Notes under the pieces: model-generated
Told to the model about the DNA's origin: nothing
The model's input: only the letters and a program-made list of their open reading frames with translations
Databases searched by the model: none
NCBI GenBank assembly: GCA_944376655.1
Contig: CALWDJ010000003.1
Span: 1 to 64,000, forward strand
From: an uncultured Clostridia bacterium
GTDB lineage: Bacteria > Bacillota > Clostridia > Oscillospirales > Acutalibacteraceae
Direction: 5' to 3'
DNA length: 64,000 bases
Part shown: positions 40,685 to 48,776 of the stretch, in pieces
How positions within the stretch are numbered: the stretch's first letter is position 1
Layout of the letters: each line of letters begins with the position of its first letter
Translations under genes and position numbers: made by a program

Positions 40685-40698
40685 TCAATTCTTAAATT

Positions 40699-40726
40699 AT
40701 TCTAACACATAAATTGAATTTGTCAA
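40699..40726 (-). promoter_or_regulatory. Sigma-A promoter for metK
   Basis: Minus strand TTGACA (40721-40726), 16 bp, TAGAAT (40699-40704). The -35 box overlaps the stop codon of ribU (40723-40725). Confidence 0.88.
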
Positions 40727-41307
40727 CTGTAAATTTTTGCAAAGGCTTTATTAAGCGCGTAATAAACCGGGAAAAACGGCAGAAGATTGAATGCCGCCTT
40801 TACCGCGTTAAGCAAAGTCGAGCCCCATACTCCGGCAAGAACCGCTGCGGACGTGGTGGGGATACCCATAACGGAAAAATAAAGCGGAGTGAGTACGGCG
40901 TTCAGAATCCAGCCCGCGAGTATCGCCGCCGCGATCGCCCCAATGCTTGCCAAATAATAAACAGGAGCGGACATTCCGTTCTTTTTAAGTAATTTTGAGA
41001 ACAAGCGTGAGAAAAGATACAGCGCGACAATTATAGCTGCACCGACGCCGACGTTTATGACTTCCCCTACCCCGAGTGTAGTGCTTCTGAAAAGGTGAAG
41101 AGCGTTTTTCACCACTTCAACGCACACGCCGCTCAATGGTCCGAATGTAACACCCGCTATTATCGCAGGAATATCCGAAAAATCAATTTTCAGATAATCA
41201 ATCCCCGGCACTATCGGAATTTCCGGAAGAACAAGATAAAGCACTGTTGAGAGTGCCGACATTACGGCAATAAAGGTTACCGCTCTGATGTTCATTTTAA
41301 TTTTCAT
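40723..41307 (-). CDS. ribU: ECF transporter S component for riboflavin
   Basis: Membrane substrate-binding subunit of an energy-coupling-factor vitamin importer. The 194 aa form about six hydrophobic segments, with FIAVMSALSTVLYLVLP at the N-terminus and the conserved YLKIDFSDIPAIIAGVTFGP region of RibU-type proteins. Assignment to riboflavin rests mainly on the FMN riboswitch immediately upstream. The ATPase and EcfT units are not in this window, as expected for group II ECF systems. Confidence 0.92.
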   Translation of the reverse strand: MKIKMNIRAVTFIAVMSALSTVLYLVLPEIPIVPGIDYLKIDFSDIPAIIAGVTFGPLSGVCVEVVKNALHLFRSTTLGVGEVINVGVGAAIIVALYLFSRLFSKLLKKNGMSAPVYYLASIGAIAAAILAGWILNAVLTPLYFSVMGIPTTSAAVLAGVWGSTLLNAVKAAFNLLPFFPVYYALNKAFAKIYS

Positions 41308-41337
41308 GATACATTTTCCTTTCTTTTTTCAGGGGCT

Positions 41338-41371
41338 AAAAAAAGAAAGCGCCCGCACAATGTGAGGGCGC
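41338..41371 (-). terminator. Terminator of the ribU FMN riboswitch
   Basis: Minus-strand stem GCGCCCTCACA / TGTGCGGGCGC with one mismatch, followed by TTTCTTTTTTT, between aptamer and ribU. It acts as the expression platform. Confidence 0.88.
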
Positions 41372-41395
41372 AAAAATGCAATATCTCTATAACAT

Positions 41396-41502
41396 TCTTC
41401 TTTCATCCGGACTTTAACCGTCGGCTTTGGAATTTCACCAAATCAACCAAAATGGCTCGCGGGCTGTACCGCCGGTGAGGAATTACACCTCGCCCTGAAG
41501 AT
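41396..41502 (-). promoter_or_regulatory. FMN riboswitch (RFN element) upstream of ribU
   Basis: Minus strand shows the RFN blocks in order: ATCTTCAGGGCGAGGTGTAA, TTCCTCACCGGCGGT, AGCCCGCGAGCC, GATTTGGTGAAATTCC, AAAGCCGACGGT and GTCCGGATGAAAGAAGA. All are close to consensus, including the closing helix ATCTTC/GAAGA. Confidence 0.97.
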
Positions 41503-41511
41503 TATATAAAT

Positions 41512-41540
41512 ATAATATTACTAAAATCCGATTTTGTCAA
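41512..41540 (-). promoter_or_regulatory. Sigma-A promoter for ribU
   Basis: Minus strand TTGACA (41535-41540), 17 bp, TATTAT (41512-41517), ten bases before the FMN aptamer. Confidence 0.88.
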
Positions 41541-41589
41541 TAGGAATATTAGAATTATTCTTCCTTCAAAAAAATCCCTGACAATCACT

Positions 41590-42654
41590 TTAATTTCCGG
41601 GCAAAGCTTTTTCCAAAATATCTCCGACAGCCTTAGCCATACAGGCAAAGCCCCAGTCGTTCGGATGACAGTTGTCGACCGTTCCGTTATCTGCCGCGTC
41701 AGCCATAAGGGTTCTTCCGTCAATAAAGTAAACGTTTTCGTCTCCCGAAGCGACGGCGCTGTCATAAGTTGCTTTTATGATTTCAAAGCGCCGTTTTTCA
41801 TCAGCCGTAAGATAATATTTCGGTCGCGGCAGAATAATAACCGGAATGCCGGGATGCGCCCGCCTGATAATTTTAAACATCTGACTGTGCGTCTTTTCAA
41901 GATGCTCGGCAGACGGCGCGTTATGGTCGTAATCGTAAACAAACGCCGACATATCAAGTCCTGCAATATATTCCGCCATCAGCGGCTCGCCTTTCGCGTT
42001 CCCCGAAAATCCCAGATTTATAAAATCGCAGCCGAGCCTGCGTGAAATTATACCTTGATATGTGTTGCCGGGTCTTGACGAACAGGCTCCCTGCGTAATT
42101 GAAGAACCGTAGTAAACCACCGGAGAGGAAATCTTATACGCGGCAGACTTTTCCAAACGACTGCCGGCGTCGACTCCTATATACAATTCAGAAACCGTGC
42201 TGTAAGTCGGTAAAAAAATTGTAATTGCTCGCATTTTCCTGCCGGAAAATCCTACGGTGCCCTCAAAACCGTCGGTTATGCCGTACGGAGGGATAAAGGT
42301 TCCGGAATACTGCTCCCTGCCTTCACATTCCGCAAAAGCGTCAAGTCCGGCGGAGCCTGTCAAGGCAAAATGCGGCATTTTGCCCACGCTGCTCATTTTA
42401 ACAATCACTGAAATATGCTCACTGTCCGTTTTAAACCTGACTCTGCCGCCAGCCGAATTTTTACTGAGACTCAGAACCGCCATGCTTATAAGTTTTGCAT
42501 CACTTTCGGGAATACGCCTGTAGCAGCCGCCTTCCTTAAACACGCCGTATACCGAAAACGGCTTTTCATCGACGCTGAAAAAGCTCATTCCGTCTTTTTC
42601 TATTGACGCTTTCACCGCGAAATTAGCATCAAGCCGGTCTATCTCATTTTCCAT
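41590..42654 (-). CDS. Two-domain SGNH/GDSL hydrolase
   Basis: Carbohydrate-esterase-like hydrolase of 354 aa. The start at ATG 42654 is chosen because GAGGTG lies six bases upstream; the open frame runs 40 codons further inside the preceding gene. The N-terminal half is a beta-rich domain as in SGNH_N/GxDLY proteins. The C-terminal half has the nucleophile in VYYGSSITQGACSS, GFSGNAKGE, the oxyanion-like DYDHN, and the catalytic pair NCHPNDWG. No signal peptide is visible. Probably deacetylates a sugar or glycan; substrate unknown. Confidence 0.85.
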   Translation of the reverse strand: MENEIDRLDANFAVKASIEKDGMSFFSVDEKPFSVYGVFKEGGCYRRIPESDAKLISMAVLSLSKNSAGGRVRFKTDSEHISVIVKMSSVGKMPHFALTGSAGLDAFAECEGREQYSGTFIPPYGITDGFEGTVGFSGRKMRAITIFLPTYSTVSELYIGVDAGSRLEKSAAYKISSPVVYYGSSITQGACSSRPGNTYQGIISRRLGCDFINLGFSGNAKGEPLMAEYIAGLDMSAFVYDYDHNAPSAEHLEKTHSQMFKIIRRAHPGIPVIILPRPKYYLTADEKRRFEIIKATYDSAVASGDENVYFIDGRTLMADAADNGTVDNCHPNDWGFACMAKAVGDILEKALPGN

Positions 42655-42670
42655 GTCAAACACCTCATTT

Positions 42671-43798
42671 TCAATTATTATTTTTAAAATACATATACAA
42701 CTGGCACTTAAGCATGCCGTTATATAATTTACGGCGTTTATCCGCCGTTCTTCCGAAAAAGCGCTCAAATTCATCGTCAGGGCTTATTATAAAGTATTTT
42801 CTGCCGTATCCCGGATTGAATCTGTTTCCCATAACGGCATAAAGCTCTTCCGCCGCCTTAACATCCAGAAGCCGTTCTCCGTACGGCGGGTTTGTAACCG
42901 TAAGGCAGCGCTCCTCCGGCAGGGAAAAATTATGTATATCCCCTGCCTTTGCCGAAACGTATTTTAACACTCCTGCCCTGCGCGCGTTTTCAAGAGTGAG
43001 CTCCGCCGCGGCTTTATCAATATCAGAGCCGTGCGCCCTGAAATCAACATTATGCAGTATCAAATCCTGTGCCCTTGTTCTTTCCTCCCGCCAGACACTT
43101 TCGGGTATAAACCCGAAGCGCTCTGCGGCAAAAAAGCGCCTTAAGCCGGGCGCGATATTCGCAGCCATAAGCGCCGACTCTATAAGCAGGGTGCCGCTGC
43201 CGCAGAACGGGTCATACATCTGCGTGTCAGGATATATTCTCGCTAAAGCGCACATAGCGGCGGCAAGGGTTTCCTTAATGGGAGCGCTGTTGGAATTGCG
43301 CCTGTACCCGCGCTTATGCAGTCCCTCGCCCGACGTGTCAATCATCATAGTCACATTATTTTTGTGTATCGAAAATCTGACCCTGTATTCCGCGCCGGTC
43401 TCCGAAAAGCGGGAAAGATGATATTTTGTTTTAAGGCGCTCCACTATAGCCTTCTTAATTATCGACTGGCAGTCGGGAATGCTGAAAAGCTGAGATGAAA
43501 TGCTCCAGCCGTTTACCGGGAAAGCGTCATCTCTGCCGATATAATTTTCCCAGGGAAGCGCCCTTACACCGTCGAACAGCTCGGTAAAGGTAACGGCGCT
43601 GAATTCGCCCAAATTTATAAGAATCCTTTCGGCGAAGCGGGAACAGATATTAGCGCGGGCAAGCATATTAAAGCTGCCGGACAGCCTTACCCTGCCGTTT
43701 TCAGCCACGGCATCCTCAAAGCCCATACGCCGAAATTCGTCAGCCGCGATACTCTCAATTCCGAAAAGACAGGGAGCCGCGAGTTTTATTTTTTCCAT
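42671..43798 (-). CDS. THUMP-domain rRNA N2-guanine methyltransferase (RlmL-like)
   Basis: 375-aa class I SAM methyltransferase. N-terminal ferredoxin-like/THUMP region (residues 1-155) is followed by a Rossmann domain with MYDPFCGSGTLLIESALMAA and the catalytic TNPPYGERL, the NPPY motif of N-methyltransferases. It corresponds to the single-domain YpsC/RlmL-N group that modifies 23S rRNA guanine. It overlaps the fumarase alpha stop by one base. Confidence 0.92.
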   Translation of the reverse strand: MEKIKLAAPCLFGIESIAADEFRRMGFEDAVAENGRVRLSGSFNMLARANICSRFAERILINLGEFSAVTFTELFDGVRALPWENYIGRDDAFPVNGWSISSQLFSIPDCQSIIKKAIVERLKTKYHLSRFSETGAEYRVRFSIHKNNVTMMIDTSGEGLHKRGYRRNSNSAPIKETLAAAMCALARIYPDTQMYDPFCGSGTLLIESALMAANIAPGLRRFFAAERFGFIPESVWREERTRAQDLILHNVDFRAHGSDIDKAAAELTLENARRAGVLKYVSAKAGDIHNFSLPEERCLTVTNPPYGERLLDVKAAEELYAVMGNRFNPGYGRKYFIISPDDEFERFFGRTADKRRKLYNGMLKCQLYMYFKNNN

Positions 43799-44646
43799 TA
43801 TCTGACCTCCGCTGTCGCGTGCCTTGTCACATGGCAGCCTATATTGACAGCAACAGGCAAACCGGCAATATGCGTCGGCGCCGTCTCTATATTAACCGCA
43901 AGGGCGGTTGTCTTGCCGCCGAAGCCCTGAGGCCCTATATCAAGCAGATTTATTTTCTCAAGCAGCTCGTCCTCAAGCTCTCTGTAATACCTGTCGGGAT
44001 TGCGCTCCTCTGTGTTGCGGCACAAAGCGAGCTTTGAAAGCAGCGCGCACTGCTCAAAATCTCCCCCGATGCCTACTCCCACCACCATCGGCGGACATGG
44101 ATTATTGGAGGCTTTTTTAACTATATCAAGCACGGCGTTTACTACTCCGTCTCTGCTGTCAAACGGAGTAAGCATTTTTGTTCCGCTCATATTTTCGCTT
44201 CCGAAGCCCTTAGGCGCCACGGTTATTTTCACGGAATCACCGTCGGTAATAAAAGTATGTATCACAGCAGGTGTATTGTCACCGGTATTTACGCGTCTTA
44301 ACGGGTCGCCTACCACTGATTTTCTCAAAAGGCCTTTTTCATATCCCAGTCTTACGCCCTCGTTTACTGCGTCATACAATAAACCGTCTGTAAAATGGAC
44401 ATCTTGTCCTATTTCAAGAAAAACCACCGCCATTCCGGTGTCCTGACAAACCGGAAGGTCATATTTTTCGGCTGCCGCGATATTCGTCGTAAGATCACCG
44501 AGCACACTGCATGCGGTCGCGGAGGTTTCCGACTCCTCCGCCGATTTTATCCTCTCTTTAATATCACAGGGAAGCTGCTTATTTGCTTTGATGCAAAGCT
44601 CACTTACTTTCTCGGTAATTTTATGCACAGAAATTTCATTTATCAT
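43798..44646 (-). CDS. Class I fumarate hydratase / tartrate dehydratase, alpha subunit
   Basis: Fe-S hydro-lyase alpha subunit, 282 aa. Conserved features are LPVCQDTGMAVVFLEIG with a cluster cysteine, KGFGSENMSGTKML, NPCPPMVVGVGIGG and DIGPQGFGGKTTALAVN, plus NIGCHVTRHATAEV at the end. It would hydrate fumarate to malate (or act on tartrate) with a beta subunit. The usual neighbour, the beta subunit, is absent: an S1-domain gene lies upstream and a methyltransferase overlaps downstream. GGAG precedes the start. Confidence 0.9.
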   Translation of the reverse strand: MINEISVHKITEKVSELCIKANKQLPCDIKERIKSAEESETSATACSVLGDLTTNIAAAEKYDLPVCQDTGMAVVFLEIGQDVHFTDGLLYDAVNEGVRLGYEKGLLRKSVVGDPLRRVNTGDNTPAVIHTFITDGDSVKITVAPKGFGSENMSGTKMLTPFDSRDGVVNAVLDIVKKASNNPCPPMVVGVGIGGDFEQCALLSKLALCRNTEERNPDRYYRELEDELLEKINLLDIGPQGFGGKTTALAVNIETAPTHIAGLPVAVNIGCHVTRHATAEVR

Positions 44647-44663
44647 ATTTTTCTCCGTAAATC

Positions 44664-44698
44664 AAAAGGCAGAAATCGCCTTACGGCAAAATCCGCCT
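44664..44698 (-). terminator. Possible terminator after the S1-domain gene
   Basis: Imperfect minus-strand hairpin with arms AGGCGGA... and ...TCTGCCT (44667-44698), then TTTTGATTT. It falls between yabR-like and the fumarase gene. Inner stem has mismatches, so strength is uncertain. Confidence 0.5.
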
Positions 44699-44709
44699 GT
44701 TTTTTCTTA

Positions 44710-45159
44710 TTATTTTGCCGCGCCGCGCTTTGTACGCCTTGCTTCGGGATTTTTGCGCTTAAGATCTGAAAACTTTTCCTCACTGGTCTGCTTGAAGCGG
44801 TTCATCATTTCTTCAAAGCTCTGCGGTTCGGCTTTTTTAGGTGTCCAAGTGTAAGAGCCGTCTATCTTCGGCTGCTGGAAGGTGCGGCGTTCACCGCGTT
44901 CTTTTGGAGCAGACGTTTTTTCCGGTTCGAGTGCCCGTTTTATACTGAGGCTGATTTTACCGTCCTCCCCGACGTTGAGCACTTTCATTTTAAGCACATC
45001 GCCCACCTTAACGAATTCTTTAATATCGCTGACATAGGTGCGCGCCACTTCGGAAATATGTACCATTCCGGATTTTCCTTCACCCAAATCCGCAAATACT
45101 CCGAAATTGGTTATGCCGGTAATTTTACCTTCAACAATCTGTCCCACTGTAAGCTCCAT
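44710..45159 (-). CDS. yabR: S1 RNA-binding domain protein (YabR-like)
   Basis: 149 aa with one S1 OB-fold at residues 1-72 (VGQIVEGKITGITNFGVFAD, GMVHISEVA, VLNVGEDGKISLSIKRA) and a low-complexity, basic C-terminal tail. It resembles general stress protein 13/YabR. Position directly after divIC matches Bacillus (yabQ-divIC-yabR). Confidence 0.88.
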   Translation of the reverse strand: MELTVGQIVEGKITGITNFGVFADLGEGKSGMVHISEVARTYVSDIKEFVKVGDVLKMKVLNVGEDGKISLSIKRALEPEKTSAPKERGERRTFQQPKIDGSYTWTPKKAEPQSFEEMMNRFKQTSEEKFSDLKRKNPEARRTKRGAAK

Positions 45160-45188
45160 AAAAGCTTTTTGTCCTCCTCAAATAAAAT

Positions 45189-45479
45189 TCAATTTCCTGA
45201 TATATCGATAAAGACCTGCTCGTCCGGATAGACATATCCAAGTCTCTCTCTTGCCGCTTTTTCAATAATTTTATATTCCGAGCCCTCTTCAAGCATTGCT
45301 TTAAGCTCGTCAATATCGTTTTGACTTTCAGCGTACTGCTCCTCATATTCGGAAAGCCGGGTCCGGCTTTCGTTTAACGTGCTCCACAATCCCGCAAGCG
45401 TAAATATCATATACGCAAAAACACCGAGCACTGCTAATCTTAACAAAATGCTTTTATTTTTTCTGTTCTTCTTTTTCAT
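45189..45479 (-). CDS. divIC: Septum formation initiator DivIC/FtsB-like
   Basis: 96-aa bitopic division protein. A basic N-terminus (MKKKNRKNKS) is followed by one membrane span (about 11-31) and a coiled coil (about 35-70), ending ERLGYVYPDEQVFIDISG with the family ExLGYV-type motif. It would partner FtsL/DivIB at the septum. A consensus promoter inside the upstream yabQ 3' end lets it be expressed apart from the sporulation genes. Confidence 0.9.
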   Translation of the reverse strand: MKKKNRKNKSILLRLAVLGVFAYMIFTLAGLWSTLNESRTRLSEYEEQYAESQNDIDELKAMLEEGSEYKIIEKAARERLGYVYPDEQVFIDISGN

Positions 45480-45531
45480 ATTGCGCTCTCCGGAAAAAAG
45501 CCGACTGTATCCATAACTCTTCTATCGCTTA

Positions 45532-45561
45532 AGTATACAACATTCTTCACTTATTTTTCAA
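45532..45561 (-). promoter_or_regulatory. Sigma-A promoter for divIC
   Basis: Minus strand TTGAAA (45556-45561), 18 bp, TATACT (45532-45537). The -35 box overlaps the last codons of yabQ. Confidence 0.7.
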
Positions 45562-46004
45562 GCTTTTTTTGCATCTTTTGAAAATTTTTTGAAAAAAATA
45601 ATTATTTTACACTTCATCTTTCCCGAAATTGCAAACAGTAAAGAAAAAAAGCGGCAAAACAAATCCGAAATCAGCTTTTTAAGCGTATAAAAAAATTTTA
45701 CTGTCCTTTTCAATACCATAAAAAATATTTTTGATACGGTCATCCTGACTGCAACAAATCCGGCAATCAGTCCGACAAAAACAAAAGAGCGCAATTCCCC
45801 GCCGGTTATTCCGAGCAAAAACAAAAAACAAATAATGGCGGCAGTGAAAGAAAAAACAATATCCTGAACAAATATACAAAAATTGCTGAAAAAAGTCTCG
45901 GCTCTTACCGCCCGTAAAATATCATAGCCTAAACAGAAAATTCCGCCGAGCGATGCGGAATACAGAAATCCTAAAAGCTGTTCAACGCTGTCTATTTCCC
46001 ACAT
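45558..46004 (-). CDS. yabQ: Spore cortex biosynthesis protein YabQ
   Basis: 148-aa membrane protein, about four hydrophobic segments, N-terminal MWEIDSVEQLLGFLYSASLGG and GYDILRAVR typical of YabQ. In Bacillus it is needed for the spore cortex. The C-terminal KxFFxxxKK-rich tail is very basic. Three bases downstream of yabP. Confidence 0.88.
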   Translation of the reverse strand: MWEIDSVEQLLGFLYSASLGGIFCLGYDILRAVRAETFFSNFCIFVQDIVFSFTAAIICFLFLLGITGGELRSFVFVGLIAGFVAVRMTVSKIFFMVLKRTVKFFYTLKKLISDLFCRFFSLLFAISGKMKCKIIIFFKKFSKDAKKA

Positions 46005-46007
46005 ATT

Positions 46008-46277
46008 TCACCTGAACATACGGGATAAAAATCCGCCGTTTTTTTCGTCCGAGGTGTACACAAGAGCGTACAGCTTCCCCTCTGCCGAAAAATCCCCGCT
46101 TTTAGTATCAAAATTTATGATATGAAGTCCGGAGCCTTTGACCGTCATTTTTCCGAGCGACGTATCAAGAACAAACGTCTCGTCATCGAATGACAGCACA
46201 TCTTTTACGCCCGTAAGTGTCATTTTCTTACGGTCCTCAACAATGATATTATGATTGACGCGAATATTTTCTTCCAC
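46008..46277 (-). CDS. yabP: Sporulation protein YabP
   Basis: 89 aa, YabP/YqfC family: NHNIIVEDRKKMTLTGVKDV, SFDDETFVLDTSLGKMTVKG and LHIINFDTKSGDFSAEG. Made in the mother cell during sporulation in Bacillus. Its presence with yabQ is good evidence for an endospore former. Confidence 0.92.
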   Translation of the reverse strand: MEENIRVNHNIIVEDRKKMTLTGVKDVLSFDDETFVLDTSLGKMTVKGSGLHIINFDTKSGDFSAEGKLYALVYTSDEKNGGFLSRMFR

Positions 46278-46345
46278 AGTAAACCACTCCTCATTTTAAC
46301 TATATTTGGAAAAGAGCGGGTTTATTACGGTATGAAAAAGCATTT

Positions 46346-46588
46346 TTACGGAATAATACGGTACATTCCCGAGGCGTCGTCCTTTTTTACGGTTTCCGCA
46401 ACAGATAAAACCTCCGCCTTGAAATTTCGCGTGCCGAAAGATATTTCTATGATATCTCCGGTTTTTACATCGTAAGAAGCTCTCGCCGGCTTTCCGTTGA
46501 CCGTTACTCTTCCGGCGTCGCACGCTTCATTCGCCACCGTGCGGCGTTTAATAATGCGTGAAACCTTAAGGTATTTATCAAGTCTCAT
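46346..46588 (-). CDS. yabO: S4-domain RNA-binding protein YabO/RqcP-like
   Basis: 80 aa consisting mostly of one S4 domain: MRLDKYLKVSRIIKRRTVAN, GRVTVNGKPARASYDVK and DIIEISFG. In Bacillus the equivalent gene (yabO, RqcP) takes part in ribosome quality control by C-terminal tailing. Sits directly upstream of yabP as in Bacillus. Confidence 0.92.
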   Translation of the reverse strand: MRLDKYLKVSRIIKRRTVANEACDAGRVTVNGKPARASYDVKTGDIIEISFGTRNFKAEVLSVAETVKKDDASGMYRIIP

Positions 46589-46607
46589 TTAATCACTTCC
46601 CAGTTCT

Positions 46608-46640
46608 AAAAAATAAGCCGCCCTTAATGGGCGGCTTATT
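46608..46640 (-). terminator. Terminator after hup
   Basis: Twelve-base perfect stem AATAAGCCGCCC / GGGCGGCTTATT with a 5-nt loop, followed by TTTTTT on the minus strand, 18 bases after the HU gene. Confidence 0.93.
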
Positions 46641-46657
46641 CGCCGTAACATTTTAAA

Positions 46658-46933
46658 TTATTTGGAAACAGCGTCCTTAAGAGCTTTGCCGGCCTTGAAT
46701 ACAGGATTCTTTGAAGCGGCAATTTTTATTGTCTGCTTTGTCTGCGGATTTATGCCGGTTCTCTCAGCGCGCTCACGTACCTCAAAAGTACCGAAGCCTA
46801 CGAGCTGAATCTTCTCGCCCTTCTTCATCTCATCGGTAACGGTCTCAAGGAAAGCGGCAAGAGCTTTGTCTGCATCTTTCTTGGAAATACCTGCCTTTTC
46901 GGCGATTGCTGCAACTAATTCTGTTTTGTTCAT
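46658..46933 (-). CDS. hup: DNA-binding protein HU
   Basis: 91-aa nucleoid protein: [40 protein letters not shown] and [17 protein letters not shown] (full HU fold). It is a single-gene unit with promoter and terminator, inserted where Bacillus has yabN between the flippase gene and yabO. Confidence 0.97.
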   Translation of the reverse strand: MNKTELVAAIAEKAGISKKDADKALAAFLETVTDEMKKGEKIQLVGFGTFEVRERAERTGINPQTKQTIKIAASKNPVFKAGKALKDAVSK

Positions 46934-46988
46934 TTTTTAGAACCTCCAAAAAAATTTTTCAACGATCAGCTCGTTTGAAAGCTTTATG

Positions 46989-47009
46989 GTACAAGCATAA
47001 AACTTGTAC
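46989..47009 (-). promoter_or_regulatory. Inverted repeat in the hup 5' leader
   Basis: GTACAAG-7-CTTGTAC, perfect 7-bp arms, just downstream of the promoter. It could be a leader hairpin that stabilises mRNA or an operator. Confidence 0.5.
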
Positions 47010-47015
47010 TATATA

Positions 47016-47044
47016 TATTTACCATACTTTAAAAGAAAAATCAA
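47016..47044 (-). promoter_or_regulatory. Promoter for hup
   Basis: Minus strand TTGATT (47039-47044), 17 bp, TAAATA (47016-47021) with TGG directly before it (extended -10). Confidence 0.65.
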
Positions 47045-47111
47045 TCCATTTTAGTTTATTTCTTGATTTTTCTGCAAAAAAAATAAATTTTTGCGTGAAA
47101 AAAACGATTTA

Positions 47112-48776
47112 TCAGCGAATAATTTTACACTTTTTACAAAATTGAATTATTTTTTCGCCCTTCGGCATTGACAGAAAATCGCTTTCCTCAAAAGAATTAA
47201 GCAAAATCAGTGCCAAAAAAAACGTCAATGCGGAAACCGCAATAGCTAAAACAGTAATCAAAGAAGACTTCCCTGCGGCTAAAATCAGAAACGCTGCTGC
47301 CCCGCTTAAGCACGCGGCGGTCAAAGGTTTAATAAATGTTTTTATAATATCCGGAAAAGCTCCGAGAGTTTTTATGAGAACATAATATTCCGCGGCGAAT
47401 ATAAACGCATAGCAGGCCAAGGTGCTTATCGCTGCGCCCGCTATATTTATTTCAGGCTGAGAAACAGTAATAAACGAGACAATAAATTTAACGGCAGCTC
47501 CTGCGGCGATAATTAAAAGCGCTTTTTTCTGTTTGCCGAACGCCTGAAGGATTCCCGTCATCGGAATAGAAATCCCCGAGAAAATCACTGCGGCGCCGAA
47601 TATCCGCAGCAAAACTCCTCCGATTTCACCGGATGCATCGGTATCGTACAAAAGCTCCATTACAGGTTCGCCAGCGGCAATAAATCCGATACCGGCAGGC
47701 AATGAGATTAAAGCCGACCATTTCAGCACTGTCTCAACGCTGCCTTTAGCCGCCGAAACGCCGCCTGAAGCGTTATCCGAGGCTATTGCCGGCACAGCGC
47801 TTACCGCAAGCACAGACACAAAGGCCGGAATCAGATTGTAAAGAGTATACGCTTTTCCTCTTATTCCGTACAGCCATACGGAAATATCTCCCGTATCATA
47901 GCTTTGTGAGGTGTTGAGAAATTCAGCAAAGGAAGCCGGAAACAAATTTTTCAAAGCATCAGACAGCTGTGCTGACAGACCGTTGAGCTGCCACTTAACC
48001 GTTACAGCGTCGGCAATAACCGGAATATTGACCGAAAGCGAGGCAAACGCGACAGGTACCGCGACCGCAAAAAAGGAGATGACCGTTTTTCTGCTCAATT
48101 TGCTCTCATCAGATGCTTTGAGCTTATTTTCTTTCGCGTGATAAACCACAAGCACAAGAAACGCCGCCGCAGTTCCGACCGTTATACCCGATATCGCCGC
48201 CGCCGCGGCTATTACGGTGCTGCCGGTGATTTTAATGGCAGTATACGCGAAGCCGAGCCCCAAAATCAGCTTGCACAGCGCTTCCGCGAGTTCCGAAAAA
48301 GCGGTAGGATACATATTGCGCATACCCTCATAGTACCCGCGGTAAGCTGACATAACAAAGCAGAAAATAACAGACGGAAAGCAGGCGGCAAGGCTGTAAA
48401 ACGTATCTCCCGTGGGGTCGGTGATTTTCACAAAAGGATAAATTCCGGCACACATAAAGAGGAAGACCGCGCATCCCGCCGCTAAATATATCTTTCTGCT
48501 TACTTTGAAAAGTCCGGCGGCACGGTTATATTTACCCGCGGCGGCATACTCGGCAGTAAGTTTTGCGACGGCAACGGGCAGACCCGTCATTGCCATTGTG
48601 TAAAAGGGAGTGAAAATATCATACGCCGAAGAAAAGTAGCCAAACCCTATATCTCCGAGGCAGTTTTTACCTGACAGAGGAATTTTAAAAAGCGCGCCTA
48701 TCAGCTTCACGGCAAACGCGGAAAAAAGCAGTATTACAGCTCCGTACTGGAAACTCTGTTTTTTATTCGCTGACAT
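47112..48776 (-). CDS. Polysaccharide/lipid flippase, SpoVB/YabM-like
   Basis: 554-aa MOP-superfamily membrane protein with about 14 hydrophobic segments and N-terminal GAVILLFSAFAVKLIGALFK, PLSGKNCLGDIGFGYF. In Bacillus the equivalent position upstream of the yab cluster holds yabM, and the homologue SpoVB is linked to spore cortex synthesis. Its start abuts the stop of the nucleosidase gene upstream. Substrate (lipid-linked glycan) is inferred. Confidence 0.88.
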   Translation of the reverse strand: MSANKKQSFQYGAVILLFSAFAVKLIGALFKIPLSGKNCLGDIGFGYFSSAYDIFTPFYTMAMTGLPVAVAKLTAEYAAAGKYNRAAGLFKVSRKIYLAAGCAVFLFMCAGIYPFVKITDPTGDTFYSLAACFPSVIFCFVMSAYRGYYEGMRNMYPTAFSELAEALCKLILGLGFAYTAIKITGSTVIAAAAAISGITVGTAAAFLVLVVYHAKENKLKASDESKLSRKTVISFFAVAVPVAFASLSVNIPVIADAVTVKWQLNGLSAQLSDALKNLFPASFAEFLNTSQSYDTGDISVWLYGIRGKAYTLYNLIPAFVSVLAVSAVPAIASDNASGGVSAAKGSVETVLKWSALISLPAGIGFIAAGEPVMELLYDTDASGEIGGVLLRIFGAAVIFSGISIPMTGILQAFGKQKKALLIIAAGAAVKFIVSFITVSQPEINIAGAAISTLACYAFIFAAEYYVLIKTLGAFPDIIKTFIKPLTAACLSGAAAFLILAAGKSSLITVLAIAVSALTFFLALILLNSFEESDFLSMPKGEKIIQFCKKCKIIR

